Assembly (NCBI GenBank): GCA_900770705.1
Contig: CAAGLF010000085.1
Location: 1 to 10,995, forward strand
Reading direction: 5' to 3'
Length of the DNA: 10,995 nt
Source of the DNA: Bacteroidaceae bacterium
GTDB taxonomy: Bacteria > Bacteroidota > Bacteroidia > Bacteroidales > Bacteroidaceae
The translations under genes were made by a program, and so were the position numbers. The notes below the pieces were generated by a model that saw only the letters and a list, made by a program, of their open reading frames with translations, was not told the DNA's origin and did no database searches. Below, one piece after another: positions 1 through 5,241 of the stretch (positions within the stretch are counted from its first letter, which is position 1; the number at the start of each line of letters is the position of its first letter).

Positions 1-281
1 CGGTAGAGCCGGTCGGCCATTCCGATGTCGTCGCCGCAGGTCAGTACGAGCGTGATGTGCTTGCCCTGAAGGCGCTCCATCAGCCGGGAGGCTCCCTGCA
101 GCAGTTTTTCCACTGCGTGCGGAATGCCCCAGGCATACACGGGGAAGACGAAAGTGGCGCGCTCTTCCGTCCACTGGGCGGACAGGGCGTCGGAGAGCCG
201 GCATACGTGCTCCTGCTGCAGCGTTCCGAGCCGTCGGGCTACGGCTTCGGAGTTGCCGTTGCCTGAATAGAAGAAAATCAT
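1..281 (-). CDS. Flavodoxin-fold protein, N-terminal part only (EFR1-type flavodoxin/ferredoxin candidate)
   Basis: Reading leftward from the ATG at 281-279, an open frame of 93 codons runs off the window edge. The protein begins MIFFYSGNGNSEAVARRL: a first beta strand followed by a phosphate-binding SGNGNS loop, as in flavodoxins that bind FMN. It continues with FVFPVYAWGIPHAVEKLL, the second strand-loop typical of this fold, and then ITLVLTCGDDIG. The short start without a signal peptide fits a cytoplasmic redox protein. In the EFR1 family a C-terminal 2x[4Fe-4S] ferredoxin domain follows, but that part would lie outside the window, so the subfamily is inferred. The start codon overlaps the ispE stop (ATGA), so the two are very probably co-transcribed and translationally coupled. 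No role in isoprenoid synthesis can be deduced beyond this linkage. Confidence 0.75.
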   Translation of the reverse strand, partial: MIFFYSGNGNSEAVARRLGTLQQEHVCRLSDALSAQWTEERATFVFPVYAWGIPHAVEKLLQGASRLMERLQGKHITLVLTCGDDIGMADRLY

Positions 282-1105
282 AGGCGGAGCGTTTCCTGAA
301 AGGTGAAGCAATCGCCGAATACCTCGGCCACGCCTTCGACGGGGTGGGCGAAAAGTCCGAACACTGTGCTGCCGCTGCCGCTCATCGCGGCGTAGAGTGC
401 TCCCATGTCGTAGAGTGTCTGCTTGAGGGCGGCGATACGCGGGAATAGGGGGAACACGGTGTGTTCGAAGTCGTTTTCCACGCAGTCCTTCCACGTTTCA
501 ACGGGCTGCAGCAGCGCCTTCCGCAGATCGCATCCTGCGGGTCGCGGCCGTATTCCGGCGTAGGCGTCGCGCGTGGATACGTAGTCGTGTGGCTTGACGA
601 GCACGAGGGTCAGCCCCTTGAGGCTGAGGGCGAACGGGGTGAGGCAGTCGCCGATACCCGTGGCGTAGGCCGGCCGATTCCGGATGAAGAAGGCGCAGTC
701 GGCGCCCAACTTGGAGAGCCGGCGTTCCATCTCCGTTTCCGTCAGGCCGAGGGCGAAAAGCTCGTTGAGTCCCTTCATCGCCGAAGCGGCGTCCGCGCTC
801 CCTCCGCCAAGGCCGGCGCCGGTGGGCACGCGCTTGTAGAGCTCCATTTCAACGCCGGGCATGGCAAAGTCGGCCTGCAGAGCCCGATAGACGCGCACTA
901 CGAGGTTGTCTTCGGCGCAGCACTCCACCTTCCGGCCGTTCTGCAACAGCCGGCAGGCGCCCGGCTCGTCGCGCAGCGGGCGCAGGTCGAGATTGTCGTG
1001 CAGGGGAATAGGGTAAAATACGGTCTCCAGATTGTGGTAGCCGTCGGGACGGCGCTCCGTGACGTAGAGACCTATGTTGATCTTGGCATTGGGAAAAAGC
1101 AGCAT
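278..1105 (-). CDS. ispE: 4-diphosphocytidyl-2-C-methyl-D-erythritol kinase
   Basis: This GHMP-family kinase phosphorylates the 2-hydroxyl of CDP-methylerythritol with ATP, the fourth step of the MEP (non-mevalonate) isoprenoid pathway in the cytoplasm. The 275 residues match the usual length. Visible motifs are the N-terminal PNAKINIGLYV with the conserved Lys8 and DGYHNLETVFYPI (residues 21-33); the ATP-binding GHMP loop PTGAGLGGGSADA (94-106); GADCAFF (134-140), whose Asp136 corresponds to the catalytic aspartate; and the C-terminal glycine motif MSGSGSTVFGLF (241-252). The ATG at 1105 gives the normal N-terminus directly before the first strand. A promoter-like element lies about 36 bp upstream. 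The stop codon overlaps the ATG of the flavodoxin-fold gene by 4 bp, indicating an operon. The long plus-strand frame through the gene is a GC-skew shadow. Confidence 0.97.
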   Translation of the reverse strand: MLLFPNAKINIGLYVTERRPDGYHNLETVFYPIPLHDNLDLRPLRDEPGACRLLQNGRKVECCAEDNLVVRVYRALQADFAMPGVEMELYKRVPTGAGLGGGSADAASAMKGLNELFALGLTETEMERRLSKLGADCAFFIRNRPAYATGIGDCLTPFALSLKGLTLVLVKPHDYVSTRDAYAGIRPRPAGCDLRKALLQPVETWKDCVENDFEHTVFPLFPRIAALKQTLYDMGALYAAMSGSGSTVFGLFAHPVEGVAEVFGDCFTFQETLRL

Positions 1106-1140
1106 ATCCGGTAAGGTCTTGGTTTGACGTGATAACAGCG

Positions 1141-1170
1141 CAAAGGTAGGGATAAATTTTGTGAGGCGAA
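1141..1170 (-). promoter_or_regulatory. Putative ispE-operon promoter (Bacteroidetes type)
   Basis: On the minus strand 1148-1141 reads TACCTTTG, a full match to the Bacteroidetes -7 box TAnnTTTG. It is followed by CGC, as is common at such promoters. An imperfect -33 box, TTCG (1170-1167), lies 18 bp upstream, against the usual 19-21 bp to TTTG. The -7 box ends 35 bp before the ispE ATG, so the leader would be short. Promoter function is inferred from the consensus match. Confidence 0.6.
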
Positions 1171-1215
1171 GCGGTAAAGCCGTTTTTTTCTGCGCTCCGC
1201 GCCCGGGAAAAGGCG

Positions 1216-1335
1216 GAAAACGCGCGTTTCTGCAGAAGCGGAAAAACTACTGCCGCGGAAGTTTTATTTTCAAGGCCCGAAAAAAAATTTTCTACGGCGG
1301 AAATTTTTTCTTCCGGCCCGGAAGTTTCGCCGTGG
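1216..1335. repeat. Phased 14+7 repeat array, locus A
   Basis: A/T-rich 14-bp units alternate with 7-bp G/C-rich spacers. The clearest units are GAAGTTTTATTTTC (1258-1271), GAAAAAAAATTTTC (1279-1292), GAAATTTTTTCTTC (1300-1313) and the short GAAGTTTC (1321-1328). Spacers are TGCCGCG (1251-1257), AAGGCCC (1272-1278), TACGGCG (1293-1299), CGGCCCG (1314-1320) and GCCGTGG (1329-1335). Unit starts 1258, 1279, 1300 and 1321 are exactly 21 bp apart. The same register reaches back to AGCGGAAAAACTAC (1237-1250) and the near-palindrome GAAAACGCGCGTTTC (1216-1230). The units differ in sequence, so this is not a simple tandem repeat or CRISPR array. Function is unknown; it lies between divergent promoters. 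Confidence 0.75.
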
Positions 1336-1461
1336 AACGGGCCAGGTGTCCCGAAGCCGCCGGAAATACCGCCGGAAAGGGCGGAGCGCACGCCGCACTA
1401 TGCTGAAAAGCAGAATAAATCCGCATAAAATCGAAAAAAAACTCAAATTCGACACAATAAA

Positions 1462-1493
1462 TTTGTCGGAGAAAAAAGAAAACCCTACATTTG
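1462..1493 (+). promoter_or_regulatory. Promoter of the T9SS-CTD small protein gene
   Basis: A -33 box TTTG (1462-1465) and a -7 box TACATTTG (1486-1493) are separated by 20 bp, an exact match to the Bacteroides housekeeping promoter TTTG-N19 to 21-TAnnTTTG. The expected transcription start near position 1500 would give a leader of about 50 nt before the ATG at 1553. It is the best promoter match in the window. Confidence 0.8.
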
Positions 1494-1552
1494 CAAAAGC
1501 AATCGGGGCTGAAGGCCGTACGACCTCCGCTCCCCGCCCAAATCAGACGCTT

Positions 1553-1870
1553 ATGGCAAAACATATACTCCTTGTAATGACGGCTCTCTCCCTGCTGGCG
1601 GCTCCCCGGAGCCTGCAGGCAGCGCCGGAGCCGGCTGTGGCAGAGATTCCGGCCGTCTGCGACGCCGAAGAGGTGCACCTCAGCGTCACCGGCTCGGCCA
1701 TTCGCGTGCAGAACGCCGCAGGGCGTACGCTTGAAGTCTACAATATCACCGGTGTAAAGGTGCTGAGCGTGACAGTCGACGCCTCCGACAAGACGATACG
1801 CCTTTCGCTACCCGCGGGGTGCTACATCGTGAAGGTCGACAAGGTGGTCCGCAAGGTCAACATCCGATGA
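1553..1870 (+). CDS. Small secreted protein consisting mainly of a type IX secretion (T9SS) type-A-like C-terminal domain
   Basis: This 105-residue protein has a signal peptide (MAKHILLVMTALSLLAAPRS, then LQAAPEP; likely cleavage after the ALA-rich LQA, about residue 23) and a short linker. The C-terminal half is a T9SS sorting-type beta-sandwich: AIRVQNAAGRTLEVYNITG, then GVKVLSVTV, the glycine turn LPAGCYIVKV and the final KVVRKVNIR. In known T9SS cargo this domain sits at the end of a large passenger, directs export across the outer membrane and is removed by PorU. Here there is essentially no passenger. The start at 1553 is chosen because it begins the signal peptide and lies about 50 nt past the promoter; a longer frame back to 1346 would cross that promoter. 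The gene stands alone, 144 bp before the ECF sigma gene. It could be a sorting-machinery decoy, a small surface protein, a degraded cargo remnant or a CTD-like periplasmic protein. Confidence 0.8.
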   Translation: MAKHILLVMTALSLLAAPRSLQAAPEPAVAEIPAVCDAEEVHLSVTGSAIRVQNAAGRTLEVYNITGVKVLSVTVDASDKTIRLSLPAGCYIVKVDKVVRKVNIR

Positions 1871-1936
1871 AGGCGAGACTTTAACCGACTTGAACATTCT
1901 TTTCATCTCAACCATGTATACGTAAGTGTTTATTCA

Positions 1937-1963
1937 TTTGACAAAAGTTTAATGTTTGACAAA
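1937..1963 (+). repeat. Direct repeat upstream of the ECF sigma gene (possible operator/promoter)
   Basis: TTTGACAAA occurs at 1937-1945 and again at 1955-1963, an 18-bp period, about 52 bp before the sigma-factor start. The second copy overlaps AATGTTTG (1951-1958), a 7-of-8 match to TAnnTTTG, but no good -33 box lies at the right distance. The region could be a weak vegetative promoter with an operator, or an ECF-dependent autoregulated promoter. A TTGAAC at 1890-1895 is also compatible with an ECF -35 element. All regulatory roles are inferred. Confidence 0.35.
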
Positions 1964-2014
1964 GGGAGGCAGGCGAAGTGATTTCGGTTGCCTCCCAAAC
2001 TTTTTCCACCTCCT

Positions 2015-2548
2015 ATGTCTGACACGCTGATAGCCCGACTGTCCCATCCTGCAGAGCGGGAAGCCGCCTTCTCCGAGCTGGTACACTGCTTTACCCCGCC
2101 ACTCTACGCCGTTATCCGCCGTCTGGTGATATGGCACGACGACGCCGACGACGTTTTGCAGGAGACATTTCTGAAAGCCTGGGCGGGATTGGAAAACTTC
2201 AAGGGCGAAAGCTCGCTTTACTCGTGGCTCTATCGCATTGCCGTCAACGAAAGTCTCACCTTCCTCAACCGCCGCAAACGCTGCCAGCCCCTCTCTGAAA
2301 CGGAGGAAGGACTGGCGGAACGCCTCGAGGCCGATCCTTACTTCGACGGCGAGGAAACGGAACGCCAGCTGCAGGAAGCGATATCCCAACTCCCCGAGAA
2401 GCAGCGCGTAGTCTTCAATATGAAATACTTCGACGAACTGAAATACGAGGAGATGGCCGCCATTCTCGACACCAGCGTAGGTGCGCTCAAGGCCAGCTAC
2501 CATATTGCCGTGAAGAAGGTGGAAAATTTTTTTCACCGACTCGATTAA
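2015..2548 (+). CDS. ECF (sigma-24/RpoE-like) RNA polymerase sigma factor
   Basis: This 177-residue group-4 sigma factor has only regions 2 and 4. Region 2 spans about residues 16-83, with the core-binding segment DDADDVLQETFLKAW (42-56) followed by SLYSWLYRIAVNESLTFLNR (67-86), which covers the promoter -10 recognition and melting helices. Region 4 (about 115-170) carries LPEKQRVVFNMKYFDELKYEE, then the helix-turn-helix MAAILDTSVGALKASYHIAVKK that reads the -35 element. The ATG at 2015 is preferred over a TTG at 1988, which would only add nine proline-rich residues. The next gene begins 43 bp downstream and encodes a likely membrane anti-sigma factor, so activity is probably controlled by sequestration at the inner membrane. 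Target promoters are unknown; autoregulation is plausible. Confidence 0.93.
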   Translation: MSDTLIARLSHPAEREAAFSELVHCFTPPLYAVIRRLVIWHDDADDVLQETFLKAWAGLENFKGESSLYSWLYRIAVNESLTFLNRRKRCQPLSETEEGLAERLEADPYFDGEETERQLQEAISQLPEKQRVVFNMKYFDELKYEEMAAILDTSVGALKASYHIAVKKVENFFHRLD

Positions 2549-2591
2549 ACCTTTTTCTCATCCTGCAGTCTAACCGATAAAGCCCAGAAAG

Positions 2592-2951
2592 ATGACGCAA
2601 GGCCTTTCCGAAATCTCCAGACCCTACGGACGCGACCCCTTCCGTGCTCCCGCCGGCTACTTCGCCGACTTCGAACGGCGGATGACCGCCCGAATCGCCA
2701 CAATGGCGCACCCCACGCCGACAACGGCGACGCGCCCCCGGCTTTTCGACTTCCTTCCCTATTTTGCCGCCGCAGCCGTCGTGACGGTCTGCTTCGTTCT
2801 TGGCGGCAAGTACGTGGATGGCGATCCGGGCGTGCTCGGAAGCCATCGTATGGAGCTGTCGCAAGCTGCTGCCGAGGCCGAAGAAATGCAGGCCTACGAC
2901 TATCTACTGATTAATACCGACGACGTATATGCTTATGCCACAGAAAATTAA
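2592..2951 (+). CDS. Small single-pass membrane protein, putative anti-sigma factor
   Basis: The 119 residues show a layout common downstream of Bacteroidetes ECF genes. The N-terminal cytoplasmic helix DPFRAPAGYFADFERRMTAR (15-34) has the P-x-GYF...F-x-x-RM pattern seen in these small proteins. A linker rich in Pro and Thr follows, then one transmembrane segment (about 52-72, LFDFLPYFAAAAVVTVCFVL) and a short periplasmic tail ending YDYLLINTDDVYAYATEN. There is no zinc-binding ZAS motif (HxxxCxxC), so if it is an anti-sigma factor it is not of the classical RsrA/ChrR type. The role is inferred from position (43 bp after the sigma gene) and topology. Its 3' end overlaps the Spy-like gene by 17-23 bp, which suggests translational coupling. 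Confidence 0.75.
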   Translation: MTQGLSEISRPYGRDPFRAPAGYFADFERRMTARIATMAHPTPTTATRPRLFDFLPYFAAAAVVTVCFVLGGKYVDGDPGVLGSHRMELSQAAAEAEEMQAYDYLLINTDDVYAYATEN

Positions 2952-3444
2952 ACAGACGCTGACCTGTCTGCTCCTGCTGTGCTCACTCGCACTCGTACAG
3001 CCCACAGACGCTTTCGCACAACCCGCTGCGGCACAGCGTTGCGGCCAGCCTGAAGGACGAGGCAGGCAGGGACACCCGCGCTTCAAGCCCGAAGAAATGC
3101 AGAAGAAGGCCGAAGCCTTCATTATCCGCGAGGCCGGACTCACTCCCAAGGAGGCCGAAACATTTTTCCCCCTGCTGAACGATATGAAGAGGCGCCAACG
3201 CGATCTTCACAAGAAGATAGGACGTGCGCTCCGCCGTGTGGAGAAAGAGAAGCTCTCTGAAAAGGACTGCGAGAAGATACTTAAGGAAGTCGTACGCCTG
3301 CAAAGGCAGGCCGCCGAGCTCGAAACGAAGGCCTATGCCGACTGGCAGCGCGTACTGCCGGCCGAGAAACTGCTCAAAGTAATGAAGGCCAACCGCGAAT
3401 TCGGCCGGAAATTCTTTATGAAGATGACGGAGAAACAACGGTAA
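2929..3444 (+). CDS. Periplasmic Spy/CpxP-like helical protein
   Basis: This 171-residue protein has a clear signal peptide (KIKQTLTCLLLLCSLALVQP, then AFA before the likely cleavage at about residue 30). The mature part is highly charged and helical: a Gly/Arg-rich stretch, then helices rich in Lys, Glu and Arg. LTPKEAETFFPLLNDMKRRQ resembles the first LTxxQ-type motif of Spy/CpxP and LPAEKLLKVMKANREFGRKF the second. Spy and CpxP are periplasmic chaperone or stress-sensor adaptors; CnrX/ZraP-like members sense metals. In this cassette it is plausibly either the signal input that releases the anti-sigma factor or an effector induced by the sigma factor. Two in-frame ATGs (2929 and 2935) overlap the preceding gene; the second gives an equally good signal peptide. 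Periplasmic location and family are well supported; the sensed signal is unknown. Confidence 0.8.
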   Translation: MLMPQKIKQTLTCLLLLCSLALVQPTDAFAQPAAAQRCGQPEGRGRQGHPRFKPEEMQKKAEAFIIREAGLTPKEAETFFPLLNDMKRRQRDLHKKIGRALRRVEKEKLSEKDCEKILKEVVRLQRQAAELETKAYADWQRVLPAEKLLKVMKANREFGRKFFMKMTEKQR

Positions 3445-3468
3445 GGCCATCCCTTCCTCCCGAAACGC

Positions 3469-3507
3469 CTGAAGGACGGATTTCCACCACGGAAATCCGT
3501 CCTTCAG
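3469..3507. terminator. Perfect 17-bp hairpin between convergent genes
   Basis: CTGAAGGACGGATTTCC (3469-3485) is followed by the loop ACCAC and its exact reverse complement (3491-3507). With one bulged base the stem can grow by three pairs (3465-3467 with 3508-3510). It sits 25 bp after the Spy-like stop and 23 bp before the end of the convergent helicase gene, so it probably terminates transcripts from both sides. There is no U-tract on either strand. Confidence 0.75.
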
Positions 3508-3529
3508 CGTATATAGGTATGCGTCGGGA

Positions 3530-4885
3530 CTATGAACGCATTTCTTCGACGAGTGTCTTCATCCCCTTTATGCGCTCTCCTTGCACAAGTTGCAACACTT
3601 CGCGAAGCCGGCGACGCGGAATGGAGACGTAGCTCTGATGATCTTGCACCTCTATCAGTCCGAGTTCGTCGCTTCGCAGTCCTCCCTTTTTGCAGAGGAA
3701 CCCTACGATGTCGCCCTTCGAGAGTTTCTCCTTCTTGCCGCGGCCTATATATAAAGTTGTGAGGCGGGAGCGCTGCGGACGTACGTCGCAGGCTTCCACA
3801 TCGAGCTCCTCCACCGTCGCAGGGAGGTAGTCGGGCAGGGCATCCGCGTCGTTGAGAATCAGATAAGCCCTGCCCTCGCGCTCCCAGCGTGCGGTACGTC
3901 CCTGTCGGTGGGTGAAAGCTTCGACGTCGGGGCTGAGATGATAGTGTACCACGGCCTCCACCTCGGGTATGTCCAAGCCACGCGCAGCCAGGTCCGTGGA
4001 AACCAGAACGGAGGCGCAGCCTGAGCGAAATCGGAACAAGGCACGTTCGCGCAACTGCTGCTCCAGTCCGCCGTGGTAGAGCACGGCGTCGAAACCTTCG
4101 CGCTTCAAGTAGGCGCAGACGCGCTCTGCGCTTTCACGGTGTGCTACGAAAACGATGACGGACGCCTGCGGCAGTTGCGAGAGCAGCCTTGCCAGGGTCT
4201 CGAGTTTGTCGCGTCGGGGACTCCTCACGAGGTAGGTGCGTATTCTTTCTGCGGCATCTGGTCCGCCTTCGGCAGCAGGCAGGGTTTCGAGACAGTCCAG
4301 CACGTCGGCTTTGGCCGCCCGCTGGGCCAGCTCTCCGCCTCCGACGTTCTCCTTGAGCGGCGTTGCGGAGGTGAATACTGTCTGTCTGACGGCCGTGAGG
4401 CGTGCGGTAAGCTGTTCCATCTCGGCCTGGAAACCGAGTTCCAGGCACTTGTCATATTCATCGACCACGAGCCGGCGCACGGTGGCGGGCAGGATGTTTT
4501 CCTTGCTCAGATGGTCGCAGAGCCTTCCCGGCGTTGCGAAGACGACTTGCGGCTGCAGGTCGCGCAGGCGTCGGTGTTCTTCCATCGTAGGGCGTCCTCC
4601 GTAGAGCGGCAGGCTCTTCAGTCCGGTCTTCATCCGCTCGAAGACGGCGTGGCACTGCAGAGCCAGTTCACGGGAAGGTACGACAACGACGGCTTGCAGG
4701 GCGCCGGACGTGGCGTCGACAGCCGAAGCGAGCGGAACAAGGAAGGCAAGGGTCTTTCCTGAGCCGGTAGGGGAAAGTAGTACGAGGTCGCGCCCGTTCT
4801 GCTGGGCACGGATGGCGGCTTCCTGCATAGGGCTGAATGCCTCGATATGCAGATGGTGGAGAATGGCGGGGGCTGAAATGTGCAT
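3530..4885 (-). CDS. DEAD-box ATP-dependent RNA helicase with DbpA-type RNA-binding domain
   Basis: This 451-residue protein has all helicase core motifs. They are FSPMQEAAI (Q motif, about 17-25), SPTGSGKT (motif I, 38-45), PSRELA (70-75), TPGR (118-121), VDEYDK (motif II, about 141-146), SAT (173-175), STDLAARGLDIP (296-307) and HRQGRTAR (326-333). Residues about 373-443 (LTTLYIGRGKKEKLSKGDIV onward) match the DbpA RNA-binding fold, which in DbpA recognises 23S rRNA hairpin 92 during 50S assembly. A similar ribosome-biogenesis role is inferred. Motif II reads DEYD rather than DEAD, and motif VI has Ala where HRxGRTGR usually has Gly. The ATG at 4885 begins MHISAPAILHHLHIEAFSPM, the normal distance before the Q motif. 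The frame stays open 112 codons further upstream, but that stretch has no recognisable domain and crosses a promoter and terminator candidate. Confidence 0.93.
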   Translation of the reverse strand: MHISAPAILHHLHIEAFSPMQEAAIRAQQNGRDLVLLSPTGSGKTLAFLVPLASAVDATSGALQAVVVVPSRELALQCHAVFERMKTGLKSLPLYGGRPTMEEHRRLRDLQPQVVFATPGRLCDHLSKENILPATVRRLVVDEYDKCLELGFQAEMEQLTARLTAVRQTVFTSATPLKENVGGGELAQRAAKADVLDCLETLPAAEGGPDAAERIRTYLVRSPRRDKLETLARLLSQLPQASVIVFVAHRESAERVCAYLKREGFDAVLYHGGLEQQLRERALFRFRSGCASVLVSTDLAARGLDIPEVEAVVHYHLSPDVEAFTHRQGRTARWEREGRAYLILNDADALPDYLPATVEELDVEACDVRPQRSRLTTLYIGRGKKEKLSKGDIVGFLCKKGGLRSDELGLIEVQDHQSYVSIPRRRLREVLQLVQGERIKGMKTLVEEMRS

Positions 4886-4927
4886 AGTGGGGAGGTAGAA
4901 GAGCGGGAAACGCCCGTTTTCAGGCCG

Positions 4928-4935
4928 CGAAGTTA
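4928..4935 (-). promoter_or_regulatory. Candidate -7 element of the helicase gene
   Basis: On the minus strand 4935-4928 reads TAACTTCG, 7 of 8 to TAnnTTTG, preceded by TTTTTCG. The position, 43 bp upstream of the ATG at 4885, fits a short leader. No TTTG -33 box is seen at the right distance, so confidence is moderate. Confidence 0.4.
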
Positions 4936-4937
4936 CG

Positions 4938-4971
4938 AAAAAGCCTCCTGCAGGCCTTGTGGGAGGGCTTT
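4938..4971 (-). terminator. Candidate intrinsic terminator directly upstream of the helicase promoter
   Basis: On the minus strand AAAGCCCTCC pairs with GGAGGCTTT around an 11-14 nt loop, with one bulged base, and the stem runs straight into TTTTT. This is a proper stem plus U-tract pointing left. It would end transcription coming from the ROK kinase, or from an unannotated small transcript, before the helicase promoter starts a new one. Confidence 0.5.
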
Positions 4972-5153
4972 GAATTTGGAAAAATAGGCGAAAAACCTTG
5001 CTTTTCTGTGGGATATCAGAGGAAAGGAGGTGTAAAGGCGCGGAATGTCGGGCGACAAGGCCGCGACCTTTTTGCTCTGCCGCTGTCAGCCGGTCTTGCG
5101 CGGCGACCGCTGCAAATTTTGCGCGGAAAAATGGGCTGGGCGGGCATAAGGAA

Positions 5154-5171
5154 AACGGCAGCACCGCCGTT
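5154..5171 (-). terminator. Weak hairpin after the ROK kinase gene
   Basis: AACGGC (5154-5159) and GCCGTT (5166-5171) are exact complements with a 6-nt loop, about 70 bp after the ROK stop. On the minus strand the stem is followed only by TTCC, so it is a poor intrinsic terminator. Confidence 0.25.
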
Positions 5172-5241
5172 GCCGACCGTACTGCCGTATCTGGGGGGAA
5201 GAGCTGGCGCGCTGTGTGCACCTCTCTGCGTGTCTCTCCGT

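Larger units (their letters stand above)
1106..1552. other. Divergent intergenic region between ispE and the CTD gene
   Basis: This 447-bp gap holds, from left to right, the ispE promoter (minus), the phased repeat array at about 1216-1335, a 12-bp-period tandem of CCGCCGGAAA (1357-1366 and 1369-1378), an A-rich stretch and the promoter of the CTD gene (plus, 1462-1493). The open frames across it in both directions have basic, low-complexity translations with no recognisable domain, so I do not call a gene here. Confidence 0.7.
4886..5241. other. Intergenic region between ROK kinase and helicase
   Basis: This 356-bp gap between two minus-strand genes contains a candidate promoter (4928-4935) and terminator hairpin (4938-4971) near the helicase and a weak hairpin (5154-5171) near the ROK stop. 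Several overlapping open frames cross it, but none shows a domain or a convincing start. About 4980-5150 contains nothing I can name; a small RNA ending at the 4938-4971 hairpin is possible but unproven. Confidence 0.5.

Noticed and set aside
1258..1328. CRISPR array interpretation of the regularly spaced repeats
   Set aside because: Neither the 14-mers nor the 7-mers are constant within a locus, both are too short, and no cas gene is present.
849..1391. Minus-strand 180-residue frame across the ispE start
   Set aside because: It runs through the ispE promoter and repeat array A and is out of frame with ispE; the translation is low-complexity and basic.
4886..5221. 112-residue N-terminal extension of the helicase
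   Set aside because: The extension is low in recognisable structure, crosses a terminator and promoter candidate, and the downstream ATG at 4885 gives the normal family start.
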